The notes: generated by a model from the letters alone, not told the origin. A DNA stretch of 64,000 nucleotides from Cyprinodon diabolis (GCA_030533445.1 CM060068.1:33304010-33368009), one strand, 5' to 3'. Numbered from the stretch's first letter, positions 12,471-33,056 are shown. A program made the numbers and translations.

Positions 12471-12990
12471 GATAAACGAAAAACGACACTCTTTTTAAAC
12501 TTGACCTTGCGTTTATACAATATAATGCGTTATCCCTTATCTGTTTGCTATATTTCATTACAATTGCGTTGATTTTTTTTTTTATGTATAAATTAACCTT
12601 TTTAAATTAGATGCAGTGGATTTTATTCAGGGGTTTCCGATTAAAAGGAATTCCAGCATATGTTCTTTCAACCCTTTGGATTTTTATTAATGTATCATTT
12701 TCTTTCCAAAACCCAGGAATGCCCCACTTTGTGCTTATCTATCACATGTAATTCCAGTAACCACTCAGATGTTTGTTGTATGGTAAAAAAAACTGGAAAA
12801 AAGATCACGAATTATGAATAGTTTACCAAGAAACTGTAATCCAGGAAACACATTTGGGAACGTAAAGCATTCGAAAACCCAGATTAAGAAATAAAATTTT
12901 GTGGATAAATAACCACCACATGCCCCCATACTCCCTCTCTGTCTTAAACACCCTCACCAGCCCCCTCACTATTAATATATTATTGTGTAT
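12471..12990. other. AT-rich intergenic DNA
   Basis: No supported feature. Confidence 0.4.
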
Positions 12991-12994
12991 TTGT

Positions 12995-13350
12995 TACTTG
13001 TGGCCAACATAAATAGCTTTATGTGCTTGAGCATGTTGACAAAGCAGCCACATGGCTCATTGGAGGCTGATGGATGGCTGTGTGCGCCTTTCTAATTATT
13101 AGTACACATAAAAGGATGCAGTTATTTCCAGACCAGGCCCCAACCAGAGGGGTCAGCGGGTAAATACAGAGCCATCAGTCTTCGACTATATCACTCAATC
13201 TTGATGTATGAGCACAGAGGTACAAATTAAAGGCACAGTGACCTTGTTGGGGGTACCACACTCAACAGGACGCCATTTGGGCTAATTCTGTGTATAAGCT
13301 TCAAACAATAAGCCACTATAACATGGGGAGTAATTACTTTGTACACACAG
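12995..13350. promoter_or_regulatory. Candidate conserved non-coding element, 3' of shox
   Basis: Two adjacent unique blocks (GTGGCCAACATAAATAGC..TTTCTAATTATTAGTACAC and CGCCATTTGGGCTAATTCTG..GGAGTAATTACTTTG) carry ATTA/TAAT cores, balanced composition and no repeat similarity. Lies about 4 kb beyond the stop codon. Confidence 0.4.
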
Positions 13351-14799
13351 AAACACACTGACATCTGGACTTAGGCTCCCAAAGGAAGTTAATATATTTA
13401 AAAAACAGAGGCCAACTATAATAGATGGGCAGAATCTAGTTCGTATGTAAAGCTAGAACAAGTGGATTGCGCGTACATGCTTTAACTAACTGCAGTTCAT
13501 GAACTTTTAAGACAAGTGAAACAAAAGTAAAACATTTTCAATGCTGAACCATTTACCATAGACTCTGGCAAACTTTAGTCTAAATGCACCCCTCATAAAG
13601 GTCATAGGTTCTTTCAAAATCATCAGTTTCTAAAAGATAATTAATCTGCTGAATGTCTAAAGTGGTGCAGAATAAAAGTCATTTTACGGAAAAATACATA
13701 GAATTTACCATTTTTTGGCAGTTTGATAAGTCCAAAATAAATAGTATTTACTTCTGCTTATAATTCCAGCACTGAACTGCAAGATCTCTACACCGATAGG
13801 AGAGGCAGGGTAAGGTCACATGAAATGGAGCTCAGGTGTTGCTAGCTCCTATAGCTCTACAGCGCCAAGAAACGGATTCTTGTTACATTTCTCGAGCCAT
13901 AAAAACAAAAAAAGATTGAAGTGAAGGGGAACATTGGCCAAACTCTTGAGCGTTGTTGCGACATAAGGAAGCAAAGGAACTCTGAAGTCTGAACTGTCTA
14001 ATTCAAATGTTTGCTAATGCAGGCATTGCCATACCTAACAACCAACTGGTAAACAATACAATTGAAGCCTGGAACAAGAATGAGCCCAGACAGGTTAAAC
14101 TTGTATCTATCTCCTCTAACTTTACTGATGACATAAGGGCCAGACTTCCGAAACCATATCTTTCTGCTGTAGCTTGACACTCAGTGAGGAATGAGTTGCA
14201 TCAAGGCTTTACAGCAGCTCAATTTGCTCTGCCTGCATGTGTTGTGGAGTGTATGCAATGAGCTTGGTCTGCTCCAACAGATCCGACACGAATGTCTGCT
14301 CTCAGCTCACATTGATATTGATTCTCAGGATGCAAAACTTGGACAGACTCCCCTGCATGTTGGCACAAAGAAAGGGAGAAAACATAAAAAATAAAATGTA
14401 AGACATTTCTAAATGTTTGCTGTTGGACAGAGATAGATAGGACAAATTTCCCTCAATACTTCTGAAACTTTTTTGTCTTCAGTCTCAAAAAAGGGGTTTA
14501 AAAATACACTTTGATACTGTTGATTGGAAAAATGTAATCTTGAGAACATGTTAAATTTTTTAAATCAACGGCCTCAACAGTGATACAAGTGTAGAGCTTG
14601 TAACCAACGTACAGAGGCCTTAGTCCTCAACCAAACCATCCTGCCACATTTTCTCAATAAAGCCCACAAGTTCCAAAAATAAGACAAACTGGAAATAGTG
14701 GATCACCTCAAAGAAAACAATGAGCTATGAATCTGACTTATATCTTGTTACATTTTATTAATAAGACTAGATAACTTGTAGTGATAAAAAAAAATCAAA
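13351..14799. other. Intergenic DNA downstream of shox
   Basis: Mixed unique sequence. ORFs at 13998-14180 (minus) and 14191-14394 (plus) have no recognisable domain and I do not call them genes. Confidence 0.4.
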
Positions 14800-14822
14800 A
14801 CTCAAGTACAAATATTTATAGC

Positions 14823-14828
14823 TTTATT
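14823..14828 (-). terminator. Candidate distal poly(A) signal for shox
   Basis: AATAAA on the minus strand in the context ATCAATAAAGC, followed by AT- and T-rich sequence. It is one of several hexamers in the 3' flank. Confidence 0.25.
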
Positions 14829-16830
14829 GATATTTTATTCGTACAAGATGTACATTCATATTTTGTGAATCAAAAAGGGGTGGAAACAAAAACAGCTGTA
14901 CGATGATCCATGTATAGGCATGCTTGCATATGAAATGAAAATCCTTTGAATGGGTACAACAAATTCCATGGAGAATTGTTTAAGTTCAACCATCCCTGAA
15001 ATCTTTGTAAACTCAGACACGCTACATTACCTTTTATTTTATTTTTTTAACGCTTTTTTTTTCTTCTTCTTTTTTTAGGCAAACGATGCACTACGGCCAC
15101 ACCTCCTAATTCAAATTAAACACTTAAAAAAAAAAAATTACAAAAATAAATGCAAAGCCATGTAAAAATGTACACTTGTATTTCATCCATAAAACTTTCA
15201 GACAAAATAATAAATAAAATAAAACACTCATAGGTTTAATTTAAAAATGGAGACATAGATAAACATTTTTAAATGGAGGTCTGATAACGTAGAAAATGTT
15301 TGGAGGTATACATAGACCTGAAAATGATCTATATATCTAGTGCTGCAGTGTTGCTTTGAATTAGATTGAATTGTTTTGTTTAAAATAAGGAAATCTAATC
15401 TAAATTATCTGGGAAGGACTGGTAAAAAATATCTGTTATTACATGCAAAAAGTCAGCTAATTGTACTGAACTGCCTGCTGATGTTGCAGACTTAATTTGT
15501 TCAAAATATTCAAAATCTCAAAGTAGGTTAGATTTTATGTCTTGTCTTTGCAGCATCCAAAATCTGTGCTCATGTCTTCCCAGACAGATGTGCCTGTTGA
15601 AACAAAACGTCAGAATACGTGTGAGCTTTGCGGGATATGGCACCTGATTAATTTTTCTTGATTGAAATAAAACACGCACTGCCGTTAAGAAATTAACTTT
15701 CCAACAGTGCATGGAAAACAAGGAAAGAGTTTTTTTTGTTTTTTTATTTTTCTATCATCGAGGATTAACTGCTAGCTGTTGTAACTTTTTTTTTTTTTTG
15801 CTATTTACAGTATTGCACTTAAACTGCACACATCTGCATTTCAGTTTGACTGATGCTTGGTTCATATTTTCAGAATTACAAAAGCAAAAACAAAGAAATT
15901 CCCATTATACCCTTTGCTTATCGTGATGATATCAAAACCCTCCCTCCCCTCCCTCTTTAATTAGTAAAGTAGTTTCGCTTGTAGTGCCATTTGTAAACAC
16001 CCTCTTACAAGACCTGAAGTGCAAAGGCTATCTTCACTTCTTTTACCTTAGTTACAACACAACAAGAAGGAAATGTAGTAAGAGAGAGCACGCCATGAGG
16101 AGGATTTCATTCCATCACAAGTCCAGCATCCCATAAAAAAAGTCTCTCACTTCCCAAAGCAAAGCAAAACAAAAACAGAGGATTGTTTCTCTTGTTACAG
16201 CACAGGTCCACTAAAAGAGCAATGTTTTTTTGGGATGGAGACCTTTGACTTTAACAGGGCTGCTGAACGGCAGTATTAAAAACAGCTGTTGAGAAGTTGC
16301 GTCAGGTGGGCGATGGGGGACCGGCCATGGTACGGTCCTCCATGAGAGCTCATGCACTCTGCAGCAGCAGCATACACAGTGGTTGGACACAAATATGGCC
16401 TTTTTTTTTGTTTTTCTTCTTCAAACTACTGAGCGGGGTGGAAAGGTGAAACCCATTCCAAAGCTTTGGTGAGATGATGTGTGGGCCTGCCTCTCCCCCC
16501 CTCCCTAAAAAAAAGCTCGACCCCTCTGTTTGTGACGGCAGCCAGTGGCAGCGAGTCTCTGCTCTTGACCCTGCCAGTTTGCTTTGTTCTAACGTCCTCT
16601 GGTCTGACGGGGGGCCCCCGTCCTGGCCCTCAGACAGACATCCACATGTGTTTGTACGGTCCTTGGGATGTGATCTGTGCCTGGAGTGGACTGAGCCACT
16701 GGCCCCGCAGAAGTCCTGCCTGTTGGGCGAAAAGTAAAAGGTGATTTCACTGGTATTTAATTACCGTTCTCTACAAGTGGTTTGTTTTGGCAGCTGGTTT
16801 TGTGACAATTTTCCCTCCTCCTCCTTCTGC

Positions 16831-16836
16831 TTTATT
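16831..16836 (-). terminator. Candidate proximal poly(A) signal for shox
   Basis: TTTATT on the plus strand, so AATAAA on the gene strand, about 230 nt beyond the stop codon. The hexamer is common in AT-rich DNA, so this is only a candidate. Confidence 0.35.
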
Positions 16837-17061
16837 TTCTTCCTCCACTCTTCCCTCCCCTCCCACTTTCCTCCTCCTCCTCTCCCACACACACTCTCTC
16901 TACCCCTTTCTCTCTGTATGTGTTCCTCTCTTTCATTCTCACTCAGTGTTTTTGTTTAGTTTAGTATTTAACTGTGAGTGTCACAGCCCAGTTTCACAGG
17001 CCCAGTCTTGTGTGAAAGGTGATTATGGGCATCAGGCGAGCGGAGGGGCAGCCCGGTGGGG

Positions 17062-25083
<8,022 letters not shown>

Positions 25084-25198
25084 GGTTGCTCGCCTCTGTC
25101 GCTCAGTAGTGGTCCTGTTGGTTCGGGTTTTTTTTTTGTTTTTCAGGGGGTGAAAAAAAAAATCCACCGTAAAACGAATCAGTTGTTCTTCTTGCACA

Positions 25199-25222
25199 GC
25201 CGCTGCTGCTGCTGCTGCTGCT
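25199..25222 (-). repeat. CAG trinucleotide run in shox 5' UTR
   Basis: Seven or so consecutive CTG units on the plus strand (CAG on the gene strand) sit between the predicted transcription start and the ATG, about 120 nt upstream of it. Such a run could vary in length and alter leader structure. Confidence 0.7.
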
Positions 25223-25333
25223 GACGGCTCTGCGCTCTTTTTCTGTGGAGGCTGACAGCGGCGACAGGATAGAAGGGGTGGAGAGGAGGTGAGATCACTC
25301 CTGCTGTTGTGGCTGTGTATTTGAGAGCTACAC

Positions 25334-25341
25334 TATTTATA
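25334..25341 (-). promoter_or_regulatory. TATA box of the proximal shox promoter
   Basis: The gene strand reads TATAAATA in context TGTGTATAAATAGTG. This lies about 250 bp upstream of the start codon and predicts transcription start near 25305 and a 5' UTR of about 220 nt. Mammalian SHOX is known to use a second promoter immediately upstream of, or inside, the ATG exon, and this fits that arrangement. Confidence 0.6.
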
Positions 25342-25549
25342 CACAGCCACCTCAACCTAGCCCCCCCACCACACACCCACCCACCCACACCCACTCTTCC
25401 CTCCGATCTCTGTGTCTTGGGCAATTACAGGCCGACTCTACTTTGCAGAATTCAACTTTCAGCAGCTTTTTTTTTTTTTTTTTTTACCCCTTTCTTTTTT
25501 TTCCTTCTCTCACAAATCAATGATGGGACTGATGGAGGCGGTTAATTGA

Positions 25550-25690
25550 ATTACGGGGTCATTAAAATGCTCACGGTGCGTCGCTCCTGCAGGAGGTAGT
25601 GTTATGGCTGTTACGTCTAATTAATTCTGCGAAAATGTAATCAACGTGATACGAGCGCAGCGGATTGTGGAGTTTACGCTTTATTTGATC
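25550..25690. promoter_or_regulatory. Candidate conserved element upstream of proximal shox promoter
   Basis: Unique, mixed-composition sequence about 250-350 bp upstream of the TATA box. It contains several homeodomain cores (TTAATTGAATTA, TCTAATTAATT) and an ATCAACGTGAT motif, and stands out between T-runs. Called from sequence texture only. Confidence 0.4.
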
Positions 25691-26015
25691 CTTTCTATGA
25701 AACTTAAATCCGAATGGACTTTTTTTTTTTTTTTTGATAGTGAAGACAGAAAACCCGTAGATGGAAAATGAAAAATGTGACTTTTTATATAAGTAAATTT
25801 AAGCAGATGTTAAAAAATGTGTTTATTTATTTTTTTAAGATTGATTTTAAAAAAATCAGTTTTTTATTGTTGGAAAAACATCTCAGCGCATTAAGATATG
25901 AAAAAATGTAATTAATTTTTAAATTTTATATATTAATAGCTCTTTTGAGTATTTCCATCTAATCCTTTTTGGTTTTAAATGCGGGATAAGAAATCAATAA
26001 ACACTTACAGTTGCG

Positions 26016-26041
26016 GGGGCGGGGGGGGGGGGGGGGGGGGG
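26016..26041. repeat. Poly(G) run
   Basis: A nearly pure run of G (one interrupting C) about 0.95 kb upstream of the shox ATG; it can form G-quadruplex and is a likely site of length error in sequencing. Confidence 0.85.
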
Positions 26042-26089
26042 TCTATTTTTAAGCTTTCTATGGGAATGGGGGAGCCCATAAAGACCTTA

Positions 26090-26470
26090 ACACTATCTGC
26101 GTTGTTCATCAGTCCAGGGCGCACAGAAACACAAAAGGCCGGGAGAGCAGCGCGCTCCCCTGGGTCTGTCGCCCTGAGCGGCACGCCGCGGTGAAACTAC
26201 CATATCTCAGCTCTCTAATGACTCGGTGTGATGTCTCTCCATTTATCAGTGAGACCCGCTTGCACATCAGTGCAGGGCTGACGCACAAGACGAACGCACT
26301 CCCTCTCTCCCTCTCTCTCTCTCGCTCCCTTGTGCCATGAACTGCGTCTTTTGTCGCTAATAGACCTAAATCCTCTTTCAGACCCAAATCTGCGCTCCCC
26401 GGTCGTGTGCCGCGACATCATTCCCTACAATAGAAGTGGCGCTCACAGGAGGCGTTTAAACCGATATAAT
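26090..26470. promoter_or_regulatory. GC-richer island, candidate distal shox promoter / non-coding first exon
   Basis: A block rich in CpG relative to its flanks, about 1-1.4 kb upstream of the ATG. It includes a pyrimidine run (26300-26330) and unique sequence such as TCTAATGACTCGGTG. SHOX genes have an upstream promoter with a non-coding exon; this is the best-placed block here, but no splice donor can be proved. Confidence 0.35.
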
Positions 26471-26482
26471 CCACGAATAGGG

Positions 26483-26535
26483 ATCATTATTAATAATAAT
26501 AATAATAATTATTATTATTATTATTATTATAATAA
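26483..26535. repeat. (AAT)n-(ATT)n inverted microsatellite
   Basis: AAT units switch to ATT units at about 26509, so the two halves are inverse-complementary and can fold into a hairpin. Confidence 0.85.
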
Positions 26536-26898
26536 ATACATTCTTTACTTTTCTCTGTTTTATATTCATTATATATTGCTTTTAAGACAAACTAAATTGC
26601 GTGCAAGATTTCCCGCTAATGTTTCCAAAAAGAAAGATGTGTTTATTTCTATAGACATTCAGACAACATAAGGATTTTAAAACTGCACTGATAAACAGAA
26701 ATTGTTAGAATTTAACTACTAAAACTGGTGTAAGAATTTAGGGCAGACAAAGTAAATCTGCACATTCCAATACTTCTAACTTTGCTCATTTAGTAAACAA
26801 AAAAAAAATTCAGTATTACTCATAAATACCTAAGAAATGGAAGTGTCAGCATATAAGACATGTTTGACGTTTCTAACCAACTGTATTGGAAATGTGCT

Positions 26899-26933
<35 letters not shown>

Positions 26934-28110
26934 ATTAAGAAATCGGAATGGTGCAAAGTGCTCTATTTTAGAATATTCATCATTATTTTAATTCTCTTTT
27001 GCTAAATCTTTAGAACACTAGTTTGTATTTTAGAAATCCCAATTAATTTCAATCAGTAATGAGATAGTTAAAAAAAAGTAAAACTGTAAAAATAATAATA
27101 ATAATAATAAATAAGTACTGCTTTAATACTTTATACATTTCTGGTCCAGATTTCTAAATTTAGAGGATGTTTATCAGGATTCATCTTCACTGGTCTCAGT
27201 TCAATCAAAGGGATGATTTAATCTATATTTCTTATTGGAACTAATTTAATTTAAGAGCAAGAAGACAAAAGAATTAGTCAAGCTACAGCCATTTTTATAA
27301 CATAACACAAAGAGAACTGGTTTTCCAACGAGCACAAAATTATATATATTCTAACAAGGTAACATAAACCTTGTCCTTACAGCTAAAACATTCCCTCAGC
27401 GTTTAGAAGTTGAGTTTGGAGTTCGACAACCGCTTCTGCTGTTATTCACTAGCCTAACTTTAATATAACCATTATTCTTGTCCCATCACATACATTATTC
27501 TCATATAACAGCTTTTTTTGTTAATAAGTTTAATTAACTATCTATGATACAACCCATATAATCCTATATTGGCCTTTCTTTTCTGTTACGACAAACAAGA
27601 ATGCAGCTAATACTTGCCTGGACCCAGATTTTCTGTCAAACTCCAATAAATCTGTTTAGTTAGTTGTTTTTTTAGCAAATGAATACATAATCTTTTCAGA
27701 ATGAACCAATTTTTTTACCGCAATAAACAGTCAAACTAATATGCCTGGTTAAAAATCAATTGTTTGTACAGTGCACAGATGAATCCAGACAATGACAGTT
27801 TAACCATTTGCATACATCACATAATAGTCGACTGAAGTCAGTATTTCATGAGCATAAAATAAGAGGCTTTATCAGTTACAATAAAATGAAATTAATAAAA
27901 TAAAAATCCCTGAAGGGAATCTGAGCTAGATAGTCTGCCTTTAGAATTAGCTCCTTCACCTAACTAGCAAAAGATGAATACAAGCAAAAGTTTTTGACCA
28001 ATTCTTTCTGATAACACTTAACTTTTACTCAAAGACAAAAAAAATGTGAATATAAATATAAAATAGGCTACAAAAGAAAAAATGGATTTTTATAGTGTAG
28101 GTCTATTTAT
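26536..28110. other. AT-rich upstream flank of shox
   Basis: Contains a T run at 26901-26929 and an AAT run at 27090-27110; otherwise no supported feature. Confidence 0.5.
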
Positions 28111-28114
28111 TTTG

Positions 28115-28330
28115 TCATTTCAACAGTTCATCCAACCAGTAACCTATATCTAATGTTATTAACTGCAACAGAATCTTTTCCCAAAAATACAAAATAAAAC
28201 ATGTTGCCAGAAGGCCTGTGAACTGTGACTGCGCCTGCCTGTTTAATATGAATGACCAACAAGGCGCCCAATTAAAAGAAGACAAGGCAGAGCAGCCCTG
28301 CACATCCCCTGTACCTCTTCACTATTTCAC
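28115..28330. promoter_or_regulatory. Candidate conserved non-coding element upstream of shox
   Basis: Balanced, repeat-free sequence (GGCCTGTGAACTGTGACTGC, CAAGGCGCCCAATTAAAAG, TTTAATATGAATGACC) about 3 kb 5' of the gene. Inference from texture only. Confidence 0.35.
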
Positions 28331-28949
28331 CAACACCACATTTTTATTTGCTAAAATACCTTTTTGCTCCTTATACCAGTGCTGTAGTCAACAGCTTTCT
28401 CAGCTTGTCTAAATATTTATTGCTATACAAACTCCGGTCTCACATGCAGAAGGGATTTGTCGCCCAATCAGGAGCAGCCTGGAGGAATATCAGAAGAGGG
28501 ATGCTCCTTACTGTACATCAGCAGTGCTGTTGCTACAGTTTACCCCCCCACCCCCCTCCAGAAAACCTCTTAAAGGGACCTCAGTCACATTTCTCCTCAC
28601 TGTTAACTTCTGTCTAATTCCAAAGCCCCACCCTTTTTGCTACATAAGTCTGAACATGTTTGATTAATTTACTTGTTAACATTCTTACTGACACTTTTAA
28701 CATTTATGTATCATCCTATATACATTTTCCTATCTTTTTAAAGGTAACATTAACAAAAAAAAAACCCAGAGGTTAATCTTTGAATTAACTTTTCCATGCA
28801 ATTTGGTCTTATTTGCTTGAAATAATCTGAAATGTTTATTTACCTGCAGGTAGCTGCATGTCTTTTTTTCCCCCTCCAAAATGAGACAAACACATTCTTA
28901 TCTTGTGTCCGTCTCGCTGATATCTCTTCATAACTGGAATCTGTTTTTC
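28331..28949. other. Unique intergenic DNA
   Basis: No supported feature. Confidence 0.4.
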
Positions 28950-29360
28950 TCTTCTGCTTGTTAGGAACATTATCAAGACATTATCAGTTTGAAATAAGCC
29001 TGTGTCGGTGGAGGTGTGTATAAAGCAGAGGGGGGAGAAAGTAAAGAAATCACAGAGGATTATGGATTGTGTAGCCCCCAGCTGATCATACATCAGATTT
29101 ACACATCTGGGCAGTGGTTTTAATATTGTAACAGCCAGACTTCAGAGCTGTGGGCAGCCTGTGGGATGGTTTGGTTCCCTAAAGTCTGTCAGGTTCCACA
29201 TTTGAGAGGAGAGAACACAGAGAGGGTCAGGGCGGCCCCCATTTTTTTTCCTTCTTTTTTTCGTGGTGTGCAAGGCATCACAGCTTCGACCAGTTTACCC
29301 TGCAGGACTAATCCCTCATTTGGGAAGAGCACAATTACCCTAAATGCAAATCTTTAATTC
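28950..29360. promoter_or_regulatory. Candidate conserved block upstream of shox
   Basis: Unique sequence with GGTTTTAATATTGTAACAGCC and, at its end, CACAATTACCCTAAATGCAAATC, which holds an octamer-like ATGCAAAT and a TAATTG-type core. Inference from texture only. Confidence 0.3.
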
Positions 29361-31011
29361 TGGTGGGGTGCAAAGACTTTTTTCCCCCAATTTATTTAAA
29401 TAAAGGGATTAAAAAAATGCCTGAATATAATCTACTGTCCTTATACTTATATACTTCAAATGTATTTGAAAGTAAAAGTCAGGGATTGAAAAAAACATTT
29501 TTAAAAATTCTCTTTGAACCACAGTTGAATAAGCTCTTAATAGAAGACAGATGTTATAGTCCAAATGGTTGCCCCGAGAAAGACTATAAGAGGCTTTAAA
29601 AAAAAAAAAACGTGACTTTCAAAAAGCAAATGCACAGCAAGATTCTAATTCAGTTTCCACGAGCATGATAGTCTTTTCTTACATCTGCGCTTATCTCGAA
29701 ATATCATCAAGCTTTGTTTTTTTTGTTTTGTTTTGTTTTTTTTCTGTAGAGACACGCAAATACCAAAATGAGAAAAAAGAAAGTAATAAAGTGGTTTACT
29801 TGAATTTAATTCAGCAATGCCGTACAGATGTCGACCTGAGCGGAGGGAGAAAATTGGATTCTTCCACTTGTAAGAAAAAAAATCTACCTTCTCCCATGAG
29901 GATGCAGGATATTTGAACTTACTGCAGTGTTAATGATGGTGATCGTGTGTGTATGTGTGTTTATTAGAGTCCTCTGGTTTGTCTTCGGGTGTGAGGAACT
30001 CATGGTTGTTATATTGCCTACTGCCTTCATTTCGGTCTTGTGTTTTTTGCAGAGCTGTACGGTCCACAGAGACTACAGGCTGTTGTGTGTTCAAAACTCT
30101 TGTCTGCCATCTAAATAAGGCTTTCGGGGCAAGAAAGGAGAAAAAAATCAACATGAAAATACCACAGTGTGATGAACATTAGCACACACTTAACTGGGCT
30201 GCTTTGGGAATATGCTGCTTCTCCATTTTGGATTGTTATTTTTCCATGTGTGCTCTCCAACTGCTACCTACCCACAGGGCAATGAGGCCTCTAGTTTGAG
30301 CAGGAGAAGGCATGAAATTGACAGCATACCCTTAAATGCAGTTCAGATTTGCATGGAAGCCACAGTAATCCACATATAATGCTGAAAAAAAATCTAACAT
30401 ACTCACTTCTCTTGCAATAACAACCTGACTTTCTGCTAAATCCACTCATTAAAAGAAACCATCCGTTTAAAAAGGGATGCATTTATTTAACGGAAATAAC
30501 ATTGGTTGTGCTTGTGGTCAAACTCCAGGGGGATTTTTTTTTTTTTTTTTTTACAAATCAATAACAGAGAAATAATTCATGACTGATCATATGGTGTTTT
30601 AGCTCCTTATTTGCTGTAGAAAACCATGTATTGTTTGGCTCCCAGAGGGCAACATGAAAGACCTGTGGAGAGGCGGAGAGGACTGAGAATGGAACTGGAG
30701 AGAGTGCATGAGGATAATAGGAGGACATTGATCATTTGGCGCACAAGATGGCAACTGAACCTGTGAGTTGAGGCTAACAAGATGAATCATTTATACATTA
30801 TTTAGACATGTCTGGTATTTTTACACGTACAATCCTGTTGCATCAGGTTTGCATCACTCTCTTTGGAGGGGACACAGCTCTGTGACCTCAGATGCCAAGA
30901 AAGGCATTCAGTTATCGTGGTTTAAATCCTACATCATCAATTCTTCTTGTCTGTGCACCAGAAAAACAGATTTTAAAAAGGGACAATTATGGAGATAAAA
31001 GGAAGACTACA
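29361..31011. other. Intergenic DNA with one candidate conserved block
   Basis: Mostly AT-rich, with a T run at 30533-30552. The block 30590-30790 (TTTGGCTCCCAGAGGGCAAC, ATTGATCATTTGGCGCAC) is more complex and may be regulatory. No gene seen. Confidence 0.4.
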
Positions 31012-32065
31012 AAGTTTTTGCAAAAGTGTTACTACTTTTAGTTTTTCCAATGTTGTCATGTTGCAGCTACAAACTTCAATGCATTATTACTGTAATTTCA
31101 TCAGATAGACAAACAGGAAGTAGAGTATAGCTGTAATGTGGAAAGAAAATATTATATCAAATTGAAAAGATTTTAATAATTAAAGCAAAATTTGGTTTGC
31201 ATTTCAGCAGCCTTTATTCTGACCCCACTTCCCAAAAATAAAAATAAAATCTGGTGCAACATACTGCCTTTAGAGTCAGCCTGTGTATTATCTAATCTCA
31301 GCATGAATCCAGCTGTTCTTTGAAAGGTTTCAGAGTTTTGTTAGAGAGGATTATTGAACAAACAGCATTGTGAAGATCAGGAAACACGGCAGACAGCTCA
31401 GTGTTAATGTTGTTGTGGATATAAAACATTATCCCAAGCTCTGAAATTTGAAAGAATGTTAACCCAATACAATCCTTTCAAGAAATGGCCATTTTATCTA
31501 ACTTAAAGGGAAGGCAAATAATAAGAATGTCCATTACCCTAAAGGACCTGTGGGGGAAAATGTTTGATGGGAAAACTATTATTAGCAGGGTTTGATCATA
31601 AAAAAATATTCAAAGCTTTGGAAACTCCATGGAGAATTGTTCAATTACCTATCCAAACACATAAACATGGTGGAGGCAGCATCATGCTGTGAGTTTTATT
31701 TTTCTTCTTTATGGACAGGGAAGCTTGTCAGACATGATCCAAAGATGAATGAAGCTAAACAAAATGGTGATGCTAAAATAAAACCCCTTTTGAACTGCAA
31801 AACAAGTGAGACTGGATGAGGGTTTATATGATGACAATCATAAAAATGTAACAGAACAACACTGAAATGTTTCAATCAAATCATAGTTCTTTTTTGGATG
31901 ACCCAGACAAAGTCATTACCTTATGCTGAGTGAAGATCTAGGACACAACTTGATAAATGATACCATTGATACCAACAATGGTTATCATGGTTATCTTCAG
32001 AGCTGGTAGAAGAAACGCAAAATAACTTATCAGCTGTAATGACAAAAAGTGAAAAAAAAACTGAT
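31012..32065 (+). mobile_element. Non-autonomous Tc1-like derivative, copy A
   Basis: Starts TTTTTGCAAAAGTGTT with GTTGCAGCTACAAACTTCAATGC behind it, the 5' region of the common fish Tc1 family. It retains GAACAAACAGCAT..GAAGATCAGGAAACAC and GGTGGAGGCAGCATCATGCTG but lacks the middle of the transposase. The internal junctions are shared with the element at 36734-37970, so both descend from one deleted form. Confidence 0.7.
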
Positions 32066-32109
32066 ACATTTGCAACTTACAACAGGCTGATCAACCCAAT
32101 TGAAACACC

Positions 32110-32542
32110 AACCAACCCAAAGACAGTGTGGTGGAGAAAGACAGAGCTAAGATCCTGTGTGACTTGCAGATAAAATAGGCAAAAGAGTTATGGTTTAACC
32201 GACCAGACATTGTGATCATTAATAAACAGCAGAGGACAGCTGTAGTGGTCGAAGTGACCATCCTAAATTATAGAAACATCAGGAAAAACGAACATGAGAA
32301 ATTTGAGAAGTCCCAAGAGACTCAGTGAGGACTAGAGAGACCCAGATAGGCGAAGACAACGGTAGTGCTCGTGGTCATCGGAGCACTAGGGGCAGTTAAC
32401 CCCACATCGGAGAAGTGGCTCCAGCAGATACATGGAGAAACATCAGAGATCTCCATCCAGAAATTTACAGGTCTAGGAACAGCTGAGATACTGAAGAACC
32501 CTCAATCTTCTAGGCCTCTGAAAGAGGACAAAAAGAAGGCAT
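32110..32542 (+). mobile_element. LINE 3' end (R4/Dong-like), decayed
   Basis: Frame-shifted translation reads KILCDLQIK-like, QRTAVVVE and VVIGALGAVNPTSEKWLQQI, the C-terminal signature I associate with R4/Dong-type fish LINEs. It ends in TA-rich sequence that runs into the microsatellite, consistent with a simple-repeat 3' tail. Only the last 0.4 kb is present, as in 5'-truncated LINE insertions. Confidence 0.6.
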
Positions 32543-32556
32543 TTATATATATATAT

Positions 32557-32615
<59 letters not shown>

Positions 32616-32622
32616 TATATGT
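32543..32622. repeat. (TA)n microsatellite, left part
   Basis: TA dinucleotides with rare AAA interruptions, directly before the Tc1-like element; the array resumes at 35193. Confidence 0.9.
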
Positions 32623-33056
32623 ATACATACACTCACCGGCCACTTTATTAGGTACACCTGTCCAACTGCTTGTTAACACTTAATTTCTAAGCAGCCAATC
32701 ACATGGCGGCAACTCAGTGCATTTAGGCATGTAGACATGGTCAAGACAATCTCCTGCAGTTCAAACCGAGCATCAGTATGGGGAAGAAAGGTGATTTGAG
32801 TGACTTTGAATGTGGCATGATTGTTGGTGCCAGAACGGCTGGTCTGAGTATTTCAGAAACTATTGATCTACTGGGATTTTCATGCACAACCATCTCTAGG
32901 GTTTACAGAGAATGGTCCGAAAAAGAAAAACCATCCAGTGAGCGGCAGTTCTGTGGGCGGAAATGCCTTGTTGATGCCAGAGGTCAGAGGAGAGTGGCCA
33001 GACTGGTTCGAGCTGATAGAAGGGCAACAGTGACTCAAATAACCACCCGTTACAAC

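Larger units (their letters stand above)
14800..17061 (-). other. shox: Probable shox 3' UTR and proximal downstream flank
   Basis: About 2.2 kb directly after the stop with no recognisable repeat or ORF. It contains long T and T/C runs and at least two minus-strand AATAAA hexamers (16836-16831 and 14828-14823). Where the transcript really ends cannot be told from sequence; the near signal gives about 0.23 kb of 3' UTR and the far one about 2.2 kb. Confidence 0.4.
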
